Of a stretch of DNA of 64,000 nt, positions 21,023 through 31,402 are shown one piece after another; position 1 is the stretch's first letter; every line of letters begins with the position of its first letter. This DNA comes from Endozoicomonas sp. 4G (GTDB lineage: Bacteria; Pseudomonadota; Gammaproteobacteria; Pseudomonadales; Endozoicomonadaceae). A program made the position numbers and the translations under genes. Location: assembly GCF_023822025.1 (NCBI RefSeq), contig NZ_CP082909.1, positions 4,117,001 to 4,181,000 on the forward strand, given 5' to 3'. The notes beneath the pieces are model-generated. The model was not told the DNA's origin. It did no database searches and saw only the letters and a program-made list of their open reading frames with translations.

Positions 21023-22174
21023 ATGAACAACCTACAGACCCAGAACCACCTATACCACGTCCCTTATCCTGACGATGAAATTGATCTTTTTGAGCTTACC
21101 GAGAAACTGTTTGCCCAGAAATGGCTGATTATAGCGATAACTGCAATAGCCACCGTCATTGCTGTGATTGCAGCCTTTAAGCTTCCTGCAAGCTATACGA
21201 CTGAAGCCGTTTTAAATGAACCTTCTTCTGCTGATATTGCCGTCTGGAACAGTAATGCTTCCTTTATTGCGTCACACAGCGAAGGTAATAGCTCTGAATA
21301 CCTTTCTACCAGCGCAGCCTATCAGCTGTATCTGAAGTATTTGACCAGCCCTGCTGCAAGACGTTATGCATTCGAGAACTCATCCCTTGCAACTCCTGAT
21401 GAGACCTCAACACCCGATCAAAAAACGCTTGCAGCTCAATACCAGGCGTTCTCTAATAACTTATCCATTGCAAAAGACAAGAATGATAATCGAACGAATA
21501 TTCAATACAGCGCTTCAAGCCCTGAAGAATCAGCATCGATCATCAATGAAATTCTTTTGCCTTACGCTCACAATCAGTTCGTAACGAGTCTGTATGAAAA
21601 CTTTCAAGCACAGGTGAATATAAAGAAAATACAACTAAAAAGTCAGATTAACCATTTGGAGTCCAACTTCATATCCAACAACAGGCTGCGCCAGACTGAA
21701 CTGAAAGAAGCACTAGCCCAAGCTCAAGCTGCCGGGATTACTGAGCTTCGGACGAATGAAGTAAACGCAACCCTGCTTGATAGCGCCAGTTATTTATTGG
21801 GTGAGAAACTTCTGAAGTCAAGAATCGATGCAATCGACAACAGAACTGAGAAGTATCGCTTTTACAGCAGGCCCGATGCAGACAATAGCGCAGACAAGCC
21901 TTACATAAGGGGTGTGGCCAGTCGTGTCTACCAGCTAGAACAGTTAGAAAAACTGAACCCGGACTTTGCTACCATCACCCCGGCCAAAATAGAGCAAGCT
22001 GCGGTCGTGCCCGCCTCACCCTCTAAACCCAATAAAAAGCTGATCGTTGTTCTAGGGTTTATGCTGGGCCTGATGGCCGGTGTCTTCCTTGCCCTGATCA
22101 GAATAGCACTCAAAAACAGAAAAGAGAGACAACAGGCTGCCGACCACAACCCACAGGTGATGGCCGGCCAGTAG
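21023..22174 (+). CDS. Wzz-type polysaccharide chain-length regulator
   Basis: A 383-aa inner-membrane protein with the polysaccharide co-polymerase layout: EIDLFELTEKLFAQKWLI before TM1 (about residues 32-52), a long helical periplasmic domain with coiled-coil potential (about 185-260) and TM2 (about 335-362, VVLGFMLGLMAGVFLALIRI) followed by a basic tail. Such proteins set O-antigen or capsule chain length. No polysaccharide gene lies nearby, so it is an orphan inserted between DUF971 and hslU, on the opposite strand to both. Confidence 0.87.
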   Translation: MNNLQTQNHLYHVPYPDDEIDLFELTEKLFAQKWLIIAITAIATVIAVIAAFKLPASYTTEAVLNEPSSADIAVWNSNASFIASHSEGNSSEYLSTSAAYQLYLKYLTSPAARRYAFENSSLATPDETSTPDQKTLAAQYQAFSNNLSIAKDKNDNRTNIQYSASSPEESASIINEILLPYAHNQFVTSLYENFQAQVNIKKIQLKSQINHLESNFISNNRLRQTELKEALAQAQAAGITELRTNEVNATLLDSASYLLGEKLLKSRIDAIDNRTEKYRFYSRPDADNSADKPYIRGVASRVYQLEQLEKLNPDFATITPAKIEQAAVVPASPSKPNKKLIVVLGFMLGLMAGVFLALIRIALKNRKERQQAADHNPQVMAGQ

Positions 22175-22175
22175 A

Positions 22176-23516
22176 TCAGAGAATATAGCGACTCAGATCT
22201 TCGTCCTGAACCAGTTCACCCAGATGCTCGTTAACATAAGCAGCATCAATCAGCAGCGGTGCTTCTCTGTATTCCAGAGAGAGGTCCGCTGCACCGTAGG
22301 AGACTTCTTCCAGCAAACGTTCCATCACGGTGTGCAGACGACGGGCACCGATATTTTCGGTGTTCTCATTGACCGTCCAGGCCACTTCGGCAATACGGGC
22401 AATACCATCCTCTGAAAAAGCGATATTGAGCTCTTCTGTCTTCATCAGGGCTTGATACTGTTCTGTCAGGGAAGCATTTGGCTCAGTCAGAATGCGAACA
22501 AAGTCTTTCGTGGTCAGTGCTTTCAACTCAACACGAATCGGTAAACGACCCTGCAGTTCTGGAATCAGATCCGATGGCTTGGCAAGATGGAAGGCACCGG
22601 AAGCCATAAACAGAATGTGGTCTGTTTTGATCATGCCGTACTTGGTGGAAACAGTGCAGCCTTCGATCAGTGGCAACAAATCCCGTTGCACGCCTTCACG
22701 GGAAACATCAGCATTGCTGCCGGTGGAACGCTTGGCCACCTTGTCAATTTCATCGATAAAGACAATGCCATTCTGTTCAACCGACTCAATCGCTTTGGCT
22801 TTGAGTTCGTCCTCATTGACCAGTTTTGCAGCTTCTTCGTCCTGAACCAGTTTTAAAGCATCCTTGACTTTCAGCTTGCGCTTTTTCTGCTTTCCGGCAT
22901 TCAGGTTTGAGAACATACTCTGCAGCTGGCTGGTCATTTCCTCCATGCCAGGAGGCGCCATAATTTCTACACCCATGGCGGCTTCGCGCACATCGATCTC
23001 GATCTCTTTGTCATCCAGCTGGCCTTCACGCAGTTTTTTGCGGAACACCTGGCGGGTGGTATTATCCTGAGACTTTGCCGACTCTTCCGAGAAAGAGCGA
23101 GGTGGAGGCAGCAATGCGTCCAGTATCCGCTCTTCTGTTGCGTCAAGAGCACGATCTTTTACTCTCTCAACTTCCTGCTCACGCAGCATTTTTATCGCTG
23201 CATCCACCAGATCCCTGACGATAGACTCTACGTCCCGGCCGACATAACCCACTTCTGTAAACTTGGTTGCCTCAACCTTGATAAACGGCGCATTGGCCAG
23301 CTTGGCCAGACGACGGGCCACCTCGGTCTTACCGACACCGGTAGGACCAATCATCAGAATATTCTTGGGGGTAATTTCATTTCGCAGCTCTTCATCCAGC
23401 TGCATACGGCGCCAGCGGTTGCGAAGAGCAATGGCTACGGCACGCTTGGCATCATCCTGGCCAATAATATGTTTATTCAGTTCGTGAACGATTTCACGAG
23501 GGGTCATATTTGACAT
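22176..23516 (-). CDS. hslU: ATP-dependent protease ATPase subunit HslU
   Basis: AAA+ unfoldase that feeds substrates to HslV. It opens [20 protein letters not shown]. Walker [16 protein letters not shown], the pore motif ([19 protein letters not shown]), Walker [13 protein letters not shown] and sensor [19 protein letters not shown] are intact. The C-terminal LSRYIL tail that docks into HslV is present. Length is 446 aa. hslV lies 97 bases upstream. Confidence 0.98.
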   Translation of the reverse strand: MSNMTPREIVHELNKHIIGQDDAKRAVAIALRNRWRRMQLDEELRNEITPKNILMIGPTGVGKTEVARRLAKLANAPFIKVEATKFTEVGYVGRDVESIVRDLVDAAIKMLREQEVERVKDRALDATEERILDALLPPPRSFSEESAKSQDNTTRQVFRKKLREGQLDDKEIEIDVREAAMGVEIMAPPGMEEMTSQLQSMFSNLNAGKQKKRKLKVKDALKLVQDEEAAKLVNEDELKAKAIESVEQNGIVFIDEIDKVAKRSTGSNADVSREGVQRDLLPLIEGCTVSTKYGMIKTDHILFMASGAFHLAKPSDLIPELQGRLPIRVELKALTTKDFVRILTEPNASLTEQYQALMKTEELNIAFSEDGIARIAEVAWTVNENTENIGARRLHTVMERLLEEVSYGAADLSLEYREAPLLIDAAYVNEHLGELVQDEDLSRYIL

Positions 23517-23613
23517 GTCACAAACTCTGTAAACGAAAGATCAGTAAACTCACCATTTAAACGCTGTCCGCAGGAAGCTCGATAATGACCGAATTCTGCT
23601 ATACAACCCCTGG

Positions 23614-24162
23614 TCAGGACTGCTCAATCTTGATTTCTTCGATAACCCGGTTCTGGTTGGTATAGACACAGACATCTGCGGCTATTTCCAGACTTTTCTC
23701 AACGATATCTCGCGCGCCCAGGTCGGTATTCTGATAAAGCGCCTTGGCAGCAGACTGGGCAAAGAACCCGCCCGAGCCAATGGCCAGAATACCATCGTCA
23801 GTGACCATTACGTCACCATTGCCGGTAATGACCAGAGAGGCTTTGGCATCGGCCACAATCAACATAGCTTCCAGACGCTGTAATGTTCTGTCAGTACGCC
23901 ATTCTTTGGCCAGTTCGACGGCGGCCTTTTCCAACCGTCCATGATGCTTTTCCAACTGGGCTTCAAAACGCTCGAAAAGAGTAAAGGCGTCGGCTGTACC
24001 ACCGGCAAAGCCTGCGATCACTTTACCCTTAAACAGGCGACGCACCTTATGGGCGTTGCCTTTGATGACGGCGTTACCCAGTGAAACCTGACCATCACCG
24101 CCTACGACCACGCTATCGTTTCGACGAACGGACAGAATGGTGGTGCCACGATACTGTTCCAA
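23614..24162 (-). CDS. hslV: ATP-dependent protease proteolytic subunit HslV
   Basis: Threonine protease of the HslUV complex. The catalytic Thr is in [41 protein letters not shown] and [16 protein letters not shown] are typical. The frame is open to a GTG at 24198, but TTG at 24162 has AAGGAG six bases upstream and gives the EQYRGTTI N-terminus seen in relatives, so a 182-aa product is preferred. In the family the N-terminal Thr is exposed by processing. Confidence 0.96.
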   Translation of the reverse strand: MEQYRGTTILSVRRNDSVVVGGDGQVSLGNAVIKGNAHKVRRLFKGKVIAGFAGGTADAFTLFERFEAQLEKHHGRLEKAAVELAKEWRTDRTLQRLEAMLIVADAKASLVITGNGDVMVTDDGILAIGSGGFFAQSAAKALYQNTDLGARDIVEKSLEIAADVCVYTNQNRVIEEIKIEQS

Positions 24163-24345
24163 GGTGGGCTCCTTTTGGCATTTTGCTTGATTCGTCACTT
24201 AATATTGGGGAGGAGACAGAATTATCAAGGGGGCGGCAGGGAAAAACTTTTCATACGGCATTGGCGTCCACGATGGTAACAGGGCTTTAAGCCTTGCCCA
24301 GGTACTGGCTTACATCAATCTCCACCAATGCCCAGACCATGCCTT

Positions 24346-24380
24346 AACCAAAAAGCTGGCTTCACGCCAGCTTTTTGGTT
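24346..24380. terminator. Strong hairpin terminator behind the ankyrin gene
   Basis: Perfect 15-base arms (aaccaaaaagctggc / gccagctttttggtt) around a five-base loop lie just after the ankyrin gene's stop. With the T-run in the arm it can act on either strand. Confidence 0.85.
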
Positions 24381-24385
24381 GGGGT

Positions 24386-25039
24386 TTAGCCTGCTTTTTT
24401 TAGAATTTCAGCTACGTTAGTTAAACCACGACTCTTAGCGTGTTGTAATGCACTTACCCCTTGGCTGTCCCTGATATTGGCATCAGCACCATGCTTTAAA
24501 AGCTCTTTGACGATCATCTGATAGCTTTCTGTATCTTTACCCAAAACCGCCACTTCCATTAACGCTGTCCAGCCAAGATTGTTAATGTGATTAATATCGA
24601 CGCGACCATCCTCAACCAATATTTTCACTGTCTCCAGGTAACCTTTTTCGGCAGCTGGGATCAAAGCGGTCCCACCGTAGTAGTTGGTCAGTTCAAAATT
24701 GATATCGTGCTTTAGCAGCTCAACCAAGGCTTTGTTTTTGCCTTTAGCTCCTGCCATTAGAAAAGGGGTGTAGTTGATGTCATCGTAGCGAGAGCGCTGA
24801 TTAAGATCTGCTCCGCGTTTGACGAGCCAGGAAATCATTGCTGGATCATCATTTTCTGTCGCGATATACACGGCAGTTTTGCCATTGCTGGACAATACAT
24901 TGATGCACTGCTGTGGGTTCTCAAAGGCGTTTAAACTGGCGATATTGCCAGACGACACTCTTTGAAAAAAATCGCTGCAGTCGGTGGCTAACGCTGGCAG
25001 GCTAGCCAGCAACATGACTAACGCAAATGATATTCTCAT
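24386..25039 (-). CDS. Periplasmic ankyrin-repeat protein
   Basis: A 217-aa protein with a clear signal peptide (residues 1-18, cleavage after ALA). About four ankyrin repeats follow: GKTAVYIATENDDPAMISWL, then NYTPFLMAGAKGKNKALVEL, GGTALIPAAEKGYLETVKIL, GWTALMEVAVLGK with an insertion, and QGVSALQHAKSRGLTNVAEIL. Ankyrin stacks bind proteins. Bacterial periplasmic versions exist, so a host target is not required, but symbionts often secrete such proteins. It is followed by a strong terminator and lies behind oligopeptidase B. Confidence 0.9.
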   Translation of the reverse strand: MRISFALVMLLASLPALATDCSDFFQRVSSGNIASLNAFENPQQCINVLSSNGKTAVYIATENDDPAMISWLVKRGADLNQRSRYDDINYTPFLMAGAKGKNKALVELLKHDINFELTNYYGGTALIPAAEKGYLETVKILVEDGRVDINHINNLGWTALMEVAVLGKDTESYQMIVKELLKHGADANIRDSQGVSALQHAKSRGLTNVAEILKKAG

Positions 25040-25084
25040 CGTTTCCCCCCTACGATACGTCGCTGTTTATCCTGCACGTTATTA

Positions 25085-27214
25085 CTACTTGTCAAAGCAC
25101 TTCAGAATAAAGGCATAATCAAACGCGGTATCCTCTATCCATTCGTAACGCTTGCTGGCACCGGCGTGGCCTGCATGCATTTTCATATTGAGAATCAGGG
25201 GGTTATCATCGGTTTTCAGCGCCCTGAGTTTGGCCACCATTTTGGTCGGCTCCCAGTAAGTGACCTGCTCGTCGGATATCCCCGAGTTGTAGAGCATGGC
25301 CGGATAGTCCTTGGCTTCCACATTGTCATAGGGCGAATAGCCAGAGATGTAATCAAAGTCCGCCTTGCTCGTTATCGGGTTGCCCCACTCTTCCCATTCC
25401 GGCGCTGTCAGGGGCAAAGATGCATCACTGATGGTATTGATCACATCGACAAAAGCCACATCGGCCACAACACAGCCAAACAGATCGGGCCTCATGTTAG
25501 TGACAGCTCCCATCAGCAATCCCCCTGCACTGCCGCCATTAATCGCAATCTGGCCTTTAGCTGAATAGCCACGTTGAACCAGATGCTCACAGCAATCAAT
25601 GAAATCGTTAAACGTATTCATTTTGTGCTGCATTTTGCCATTGAGATACCAGTTATACCCTTTGTCATCGCCACCCCTGATATGAGCAATGGCATAGACA
25701 AAACCGCGATCAATCAGGCTGAATTTAGGCGACGAAAAACCTGCCGACATACCATAGCCGTAAGAACCGTAGGCATACACCATAGCCTTGTTGCCAGCAT
25801 CCAGCTTCGTTCCTTTTTTATGGATAATGGTCATTGGCACCTGCTCACCGTCCCGGGCCAGGGCGAACTCTCTCTTTACTTCATAAAGCGAGGCATTAAA
25901 GTTGGGAACCTCCTTGCGATAAACTTCTGTCAGAGCGCCATTTTCCAAATTCAGCTCAAACACTGTGTTGGGCGATATGGGTGAATCATAATCGAGCCTG
26001 ACGACGGTTGCCTGATGATCCCAGTCGCCATAAAAATCCAGACAGTAAGCCTCATCCGGCATTGAGAGAGTTGAAAGGGTTCCGGAATCCATATCCATCA
26101 CCGCCACTTCATCCAGCACTTTCTGGTTATTTTTGCGTTCAATGATCAGAAAATGGCTATAGAAATGAATACTGCTCAGGCACAGGTCTTTCTGTTCCGG
26201 GATAAACAACTGCCAGTTTTCCTGAGCCCACTTTTCCTGAGTCCACTTTTCCTGACCCCACTTATCCTGAGCTACAGTCATTTCAGGAGCTGCTGGACAC
26301 TTCATGACTTTGAAGTCGTTGGCTCCACCCTGATTGGTCAGAATGTAGAAATCGCCCTTGTAATGCTCCAGAGAGAAAGAGACATCATTTTCACCCACGG
26401 CAAACTTTTCAAACTGATCAGAGTCCCGCCCAGCCACATACACGACATGCGTCGAACCACTGTCCAGATGAATCATGAAATACTCACGATCATTGGTTCG
26501 GGATAACGATAAAAACATGCTGTCGTATTCTTCCGGCTTGGAAAAGATTAACTGTTTTTCAGCCGTACCTTTATGGATGTTGACTTTATAAACATCACGG
26601 CCACGGCCTGACTCATCCCGCTCAACAATGTATAAATGCTCATTGTCGTGCCAGAGAAAAGAGCCGGTGCTGTTGGCAAACTCCCAATCCAGATCCTGCC
26701 CCGTCTCGAGATCCCGCACCCGGACAGTCCTTTCCATTGAACCGGTCAGATTGAAGCTGTAGGCAAAATGAGTCTGCTGAAGGTTAGTGCCTGAAGCACC
26801 GAAAATATAAAGCTCTTTGCCTTCGGCTTCCTTGTTTATGTCAAAGTAGACTTCTTCGACGGCGTCCCTTGAGCCCCGCCTGCGACAGAGAATCGAGTAG
26901 TCCTTGCCTTTTTCTTCTCTTGAGTAATAGAAAAAACCACCTTCCTTGACCGGCCAGGACTCATCATCTTCCTTGATACGGGATAGGACTTCACCGTAAA
27001 GGGTTTCTTCAACATCCTTGTAATCTTTCATCCATTCATCTTTATAGGCATTTTCAGACTGGATGTAGTCAAGAACCGCCGGGTTATCAAAATCCAGATC
27101 ACCGGCGATAAACTTCTGCCAGTTTTTATCTCTCAGCCAATGGTAGTCATCCATCCTCGTGACACCATGTTGAACGATTTCATGAGCTACCTTTGGTGCT
27201 ACCGGCGCTTTCAT
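25085..27214 (-). CDS. ptrB: Oligopeptidase B (S9A serine peptidase)
   Basis: Cytoplasmic serine peptidase cutting short peptides after Arg/Lys. It has an N-terminal beta-propeller and a C-terminal alpha/beta-hydrolase domain with nucleophile GGSAGGLLMG, AHIRGGDDKGYNWYLNGK upstream, and the catalytic His in MHAGHAG near the end. The ATG at 27214 has AGGAG six bases upstream and is preferred to 27232, giving 709 aa. The propeller carries a repeat-derived insert, WGQEKWTQEKWAQENW, from a 15-bp tandem duplication at 26217-26276. Confidence 0.95.
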   Translation of the reverse strand: MKAPVAPKVAHEIVQHGVTRMDDYHWLRDKNWQKFIAGDLDFDNPAVLDYIQSENAYKDEWMKDYKDVEETLYGEVLSRIKEDDESWPVKEGGFFYYSREEKGKDYSILCRRRGSRDAVEEVYFDINKEAEGKELYIFGASGTNLQQTHFAYSFNLTGSMERTVRVRDLETGQDLDWEFANSTGSFLWHDNEHLYIVERDESGRGRDVYKVNIHKGTAEKQLIFSKPEEYDSMFLSLSRTNDREYFMIHLDSGSTHVVYVAGRDSDQFEKFAVGENDVSFSLEHYKGDFYILTNQGGANDFKVMKCPAAPEMTVAQDKWGQEKWTQEKWAQENWQLFIPEQKDLCLSSIHFYSHFLIIERKNNQKVLDEVAVMDMDSGTLSTLSMPDEAYCLDFYGDWDHQATVVRLDYDSPISPNTVFELNLENGALTEVYRKEVPNFNASLYEVKREFALARDGEQVPMTIIHKKGTKLDAGNKAMVYAYGSYGYGMSAGFSSPKFSLIDRGFVYAIAHIRGGDDKGYNWYLNGKMQHKMNTFNDFIDCCEHLVQRGYSAKGQIAINGGSAGGLLMGAVTNMRPDLFGCVVADVAFVDVINTISDASLPLTAPEWEEWGNPITSKADFDYISGYSPYDNVEAKDYPAMLYNSGISDEQVTYWEPTKMVAKLRALKTDDNPLILNMKMHAGHAGASKRYEWIEDTAFDYAFILKCFDK
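26217..26276. repeat. 15-bp in-frame tandem repeat inside ptrB
   Basis: Units ttttcctgagcccac, ttttcctgagtccac and ttttcctgaccccac are followed by one more diverged copy, encoding repeated (W/K)xQEKW on the minus strand. The frame is kept. Confidence 0.9.
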
Positions 27215-27281
27215 ACTTATCTCCTGATTCATTGTTCTTCACCCATGGCTGCTTATCATTCGAGAATAACAATGCATCCAG

Positions 27282-27881
27282 TTATTTCATTTTTAGTAAC
27301 AGACCATCAATCTTGAAATCAGCCAGCACCTGCTTTGCCTGATCAATACTCTCTGACGTTTCAAAAGGCCCCAGCTGAACCCGGTGCCACAACTCCCCTG
27401 CCCCAACGGTTACCTTGACGACTCTGGGTTCCTGTCCTGCCAGGAGCAACTGAGCCTTCAGGCGGTCGGCATCTTTGGCACTTCGGAATGAACCCGCCTG
27501 TAACAAATACTTCACACCGGGCTTAGTGGCTGTTTGCACTTGAGACCCGGATGTTGAGGCCGTTTTTTCACGAACCGTTTCTTTAGATGGCGACTGACGT
27601 TCAACGGGCTCAGGCAGAATTACTTCCTGCTCGGGCAGTACGGTATAAAAATCAAAGATTGGCTCCGGACTTTCCTTATCGGAGGGAGCCGCTTCAGCAC
27701 TCTGCGCAGAAGCATTAACAGCAACAGGAGCCGGTGTCAGCTTGATCAGGAAAGCGACAAAAAAGCCAGCCGCAAAACCGGTTACCAGCCACATCCAGCC
27801 CGGCAGTTTCGAGCGTTGTTTGGGTTTCTTTTTCGAAGCGGCCTTGCTGGCGCCTCTTTTGGGTGGGGTACGGGTGCTCAT
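27282..27881 (-). CDS. FtsN-like SPOR-domain cell division protein
   Basis: A 199-aa bitopic protein: a basic, Lys-rich cytoplasmic N-terminus, one TM helix (about residues 28-47), a Pro/Ser/Glu-rich periplasmic linker and a C-terminal SPOR domain (about 120-199; YLLQAGSFRSAKDADRLKAQ ... LWHRVQLGPF). SPOR domains bind denuded septal peptidoglycan. FtsN is encoded upstream of hslVU in many gammaproteobacteria; here ptrB and the ankyrin gene intervene. Confidence 0.87.
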   Translation of the reverse strand: MSTRTPPKRGASKAASKKKPKQRSKLPGWMWLVTGFAAGFFVAFLIKLTPAPVAVNASAQSAEAAPSDKESPEPIFDFYTVLPEQEVILPEPVERQSPSKETVREKTASTSGSQVQTATKPGVKYLLQAGSFRSAKDADRLKAQLLLAGQEPRVVKVTVGAGELWHRVQLGPFETSESIDQAKQVLADFKIDGLLLKMK

Positions 27882-28108
27882 AACATCCTTTTCAAAAAGA
27901 AGATTTTCACGAACGGAATCATATTACCACGGATATTCTTTGTTACCATGCCGTCACAACCCCTGCCTGGAAATGGTGGCTAATCTCAATAAGTGGACTC
28001 ATTTCATATTAGGGAAGACAAACGCTACCCCCATAGCCATCACTGATGTATGCTTCGCAGGTTATACTGAGCACCAACCCCTTTAAATCCAGATTCTCGA
28101 AAAGCCCC

Positions 28109-30709
28109 ATGATGGAAGCGCATTACCAGCCGCATAAGATTGAAACAGAAGCCCAGAAGTACTGGGAAGAGAACGACAGTTTTGCTGTCACTGAAGAGGC
28201 CGGCAAGGAAAAATACTACTGCCTGTCTATGTTCCCCTACCCCAGCGGCCGACTGCACATGGGCCACGTTCGCAACTACACCATTGGCGACGTGGTTTCC
28301 CGCTATCAACGTATGCAGGGCAAAAACGTTCTGCAACCTATGGGTTGGGACGCCTTCGGTCTACCGGCAGAAAACGCCGCTATCAAACACAAAACGGCTC
28401 CAGCCCCATGGACTTACGAGAACATTGACTACATGAAGGGTCAGCTGAAGCGTCTTGGCTTTGGTTATGACTGGAACCGTGAGCTGGCCACCTGCAAACC
28501 GGACTACTACAAATGGGAACAGTGGTTCTTCACCCAGCTGTATGAAAAGGGTCTGGTCTACAAGAAGATGTCCTCTGTAAACTGGTGCCCTAACGACGCT
28601 ACCGTGCTGGCCAACGAACAGGTAGAGGATGGCCGTTGCTGGCGTTGCGACACCCTGGTGGAGCGTAAAGAACTGCCCCAGTGGTTTGTCAAAATCACCG
28701 CTTATGCTGATGAACTGCTGGCAGACCTGGATCAGCTGGAAGACTGGCCCGAACAGGTTAAAGCCATGCAGCGTAACTGGATTGGTCGCTCTGAAGGTGT
28801 CCAGATGACCTTCGAAGTGGCTAACCCCGCTGAAGGCTCACCCGAAGCATTCCAGATCTACACCACTCGCCCGGACACGCTGATGGGTGTGACTTACGTG
28901 GGCGTTGCTGCCGAGCATCCCATTGCCAAAGCCGCAGCTGCAAACAACCCCGGGCTGGCGACCTTCATTGAAGAATGCAAGTCCCAGGGTGTCACCGAAG
29001 CAGAAATGGCCACCATGGAAAAACTGGGTGTCGATACCGGCATTCGCGCCATTCACCCGATAACAGGTAAGGAAGTACCGGTCTGGGCTGCCAACTTCGT
29101 ACTGATGGATTATGGCACCGGCGCTGTGATGGCCGTGCCCGGTCACGATCAGCGCGACTACGAATTTGCTACCCGTTTTAAACTGCCTGTCGAACAAGTC
29201 ATTGAGCCTGCAAATGGCGAAGAGTGTGATCTGTCCAAAGCGGCGTTCACTGAAAAAGGCAGACTGATCCATTCCGGGGAATTTGACGGCCTGACCTCTC
29301 AGGAAGCCTTCAATGCCATTGCTGACCAACTGATTGCCCAGGGCAAAGGTGAAAAGCAGGTTAACTACCGTCTGCGTGACTGGGGTGTGAGCCGTCAGCG
29401 TTACTGGGGCGCTCCGATTCCCATGCGCTACCTGGAAGACGGCACTGAAGTCACTGTCCCTCCTGAAGATCTGCCGGTACTGCTGCCAGAAGAGGTTGAG
29501 ATGGACGGCGTTCAGTCACCGATCAAAGCCGATCCTGAGTGGGCTAAAACCACTCATAACGGTCAGGCAGCAACCCGTGAAACCGATACCTTCGATACCT
29601 TCATGGAATCCAGCTGGTACTACGCCCGCTACTGCTCTCCTCAGACCGACGAGCAAATGCTAAATCCGGCAGCTGCCAACTACTGGCTGCCCGTTGATCA
29701 GTACATTGGCGGTATTGAACATGCCGTTATGCACCTGCTCTACTCCCGTTTCTTCCACAAGCTGTTACGTGATGCGGGCCTGGTCGACAGTGACGAGCCT
29801 TTTAAAAAATTGCTGTGTCAAGGCATGGTTCTGGCGGATACCTTTTACACGCTGGACGAAAAAGGCCTGAAGCACTGGATTGCACCGAACGATGTAGACT
29901 TCGAACTGGACGACAAAGGTCGACTGGTCAAAGCCACTCTGAAAGAAACCGGGGAAGCCGTTGAGCACGCGGGCATGAGCAAAATGTCCAAATCCAAAAA
30001 CAACGGTATTGACCCACAGGAGCTGATCGACAAATACGGTGCCGACACCATTCGTCTCTACACCATGTTTGCTGCGCCTCCCGAGCAGACCCTGGAATGG
30101 TCTGAAAGTGCTGTTGAAGGGGCTCACCGCTTCCTGCGTCGTTTCTGGAAACAGGTTTCCGAACACGTCGCTTCCGGTGATGTACCGGCTCTGGATGGCA
30201 AATCTTTGAGCAAGGAACAAAAAGACCTGCGTCGTAAAACTCACGAAACCATCAAAAAGGTTTCCGATGACTGCGAACGTCGCCTGACATTCAATACCGC
30301 TATTGCAGCCATCATGGAATTGAACAACGCGATTGCCAGATTCAAGGACACCAGTGACCAGGGCCGCGCCGTTCTTCGTGAAGCCCTGGAAGCCTCCACT
30401 CTGATGCTGGCACCTATTGCCCCCCACGCCATGCACAGCGTCTGGAATGCCCTGGGTCATGCCGAACCTGTGGTTCAGACTGGCTGGCCGTCCGTGGATG
30501 AGTCGGCCCTGGAAAAAGACGCCATCACCCTGGTGGTTCAGGTCAACGGCAAGGTTCGTGCAAAACTGGATGTTCCAGCCAGCATGGATAAAGAGGCGAT
30601 TGAAAAGCTGGCCCTTGAACAGGAAAACGTGAGCAAGTTCACTGAAGGGAAGACCGTTCGCAAGGTGATTGTAGTACCGGGAAAACTGGTTAACATTGTT
30701 GCCAACTGA
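28109..30709 (+). CDS. leuS: Leucyl-tRNA synthetase
   Basis: Class I aminoacyl-tRNA synthetase charging tRNA-Leu. HIGH-type motif [12 protein letters not shown] (about residue 50), a CP1 editing domain ([12 protein letters not shown]), and KMSKS (about residue 625, [13 protein letters not shown]). The [11 protein letters not shown]-terminus shows that translation starts at 28109 or 28112, not at the upstream ATG at 28046; the product is about 866 aa. It is divergent from the FtsN-like gene across a 227-base gap and followed by a terminator. Confidence 0.98.
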   Translation: MMEAHYQPHKIETEAQKYWEENDSFAVTEEAGKEKYYCLSMFPYPSGRLHMGHVRNYTIGDVVSRYQRMQGKNVLQPMGWDAFGLPAENAAIKHKTAPAPWTYENIDYMKGQLKRLGFGYDWNRELATCKPDYYKWEQWFFTQLYEKGLVYKKMSSVNWCPNDATVLANEQVEDGRCWRCDTLVERKELPQWFVKITAYADELLADLDQLEDWPEQVKAMQRNWIGRSEGVQMTFEVANPAEGSPEAFQIYTTRPDTLMGVTYVGVAAEHPIAKAAAANNPGLATFIEECKSQGVTEAEMATMEKLGVDTGIRAIHPITGKEVPVWAANFVLMDYGTGAVMAVPGHDQRDYEFATRFKLPVEQVIEPANGEECDLSKAAFTEKGRLIHSGEFDGLTSQEAFNAIADQLIAQGKGEKQVNYRLRDWGVSRQRYWGAPIPMRYLEDGTEVTVPPEDLPVLLPEEVEMDGVQSPIKADPEWAKTTHNGQAATRETDTFDTFMESSWYYARYCSPQTDEQMLNPAAANYWLPVDQYIGGIEHAVMHLLYSRFFHKLLRDAGLVDSDEPFKKLLCQGMVLADTFYTLDEKGLKHWIAPNDVDFELDDKGRLVKATLKETGEAVEHAGMSKMSKSKNNGIDPQELIDKYGADTIRLYTMFAAPPEQTLEWSESAVEGAHRFLRRFWKQVSEHVASGDVPALDGKSLSKEQKDLRRKTHETIKKVSDDCERRLTFNTAIAAIMELNNAIARFKDTSDQGRAVLREALEASTLMLAPIAPHAMHSVWNALGHAEPVVQTGWPSVDESALEKDAITLVVQVNGKVRAKLDVPASMDKEAIEKLALEQENVSKFTEGKTVRKVIVVPGKLVNIVAN

Positions 30710-30732
30710 TCGCCTGGTGTCGGGCTCCTATT

Positions 30733-30762
30733 AAAAAGGCCAGCAAAAATGCTGGCCTTTTT
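30733..30762 (+). terminator. Rho-independent terminator after leuS
   Basis: Arms aaaaaggccagca / tgctggccttttt with a four-base loop, ending in a T-run, 24 bases after the leuS stop. Symmetric A and T runs let it serve the convergent receiver gene as well. Confidence 0.92.
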
Positions 30763-30777
30763 ACTATGGGATTTCAT

Positions 30778-31194
30778 TCAACTGAGGTAATCGACCAGAG
30801 TTTTAAAGAGACTGTCACGTTCAATAGGCTTGGTTAAGTAGTCATCCATTCCCTTGGACAAAGCTTTGTTTTTCAACTCATCAATAGCATGAGCACTAAG
30901 ACCGATAATGGCCTGCTTTTCCACTCCGGCTTCCTGTTCAAACTGACGGATCGCTTCGGTAGCAGAGTACCCGTCCATAACGGGCATTTCACAGTCCATC
31001 AAAATCAAATCCCAGCTACCCGGATCGCTCTTGTACTGGTCAAGAGCTTCCTGACCATTTTCTGCAAAGACCGGCACAAGATTGACTTTTTTGAGCAGCT
31101 TTTTCAGCACCAGCTGATTGGCGGGATTATCTTCAGCCACCAGCACTTTCTTGTTATCCAGCACACCAGATTCAGCGATTTGAGAAACGTCCAT
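30778..31194 (-). CDS. Stand-alone response-regulator receiver protein
   Basis: A 138-aa CheY-like receiver with the acidic pocket VLVAEDNPANQL, phospho-acceptor Asp in LILMDCEMPVMDG, the switch Ser in GLSAHAID and the conserved Lys in YLTKPI. There is no output domain. Its sequence resembles the receiver of hybrid sensor kinases. No kinase gene is nearby, so its partner is unknown. Confidence 0.9.
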   Translation of the reverse strand: MDVSQIAESGVLDNKKVLVAEDNPANQLVLKKLLKKVNLVPVFAENGQEALDQYKSDPGSWDLILMDCEMPVMDGYSATEAIRQFEQEAGVEKQAIIGLSAHAIDELKNKALSKGMDDYLTKPIERDSLFKTLVDYLS

Positions 31195-31235
31195 GATTTA
31201 ACCTGTTTAAAATAATCACCCTACCTTAAGGTTAG

Positions 31236-31370
31236 CGGTTAGCCCAAAGATTGCATGAATGCACCTGCTACACACCTACTGCTGAAGTGGAGAAATGGAT
31301 TAAAGATGCAACCAAAGTAATGAAACCTGAAGTGACCAATAGCTCTGCTGGTTGCTTCTACTATTCTTAG
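31236..31370 (+). pseudogene. Possible gene remnant (44 codons, no good start)
   Basis: An open frame with protein-like composition (TPTAEVEKWIKDATKVM, then a Cys/Tyr tail) ends at TAG 31368-31370 in front of the 630-aa gene. It has only a TTG at 31251 and no ribosome-binding site. It could be the 3' remnant of a lost gene or chance. Confidence 0.2.
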
Positions 31371-31402
31371 GGAACAATGAAAAAACAGCATACAGGGACA
31401 GT

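Noticed and set aside
28046-28108. N-terminal extension of leuS from the upstream ATG.
   Set aside because: The extra 21 residues are absent from the family, while [10 protein letters not shown] at 28109-28112 matches the normal LeuS start.
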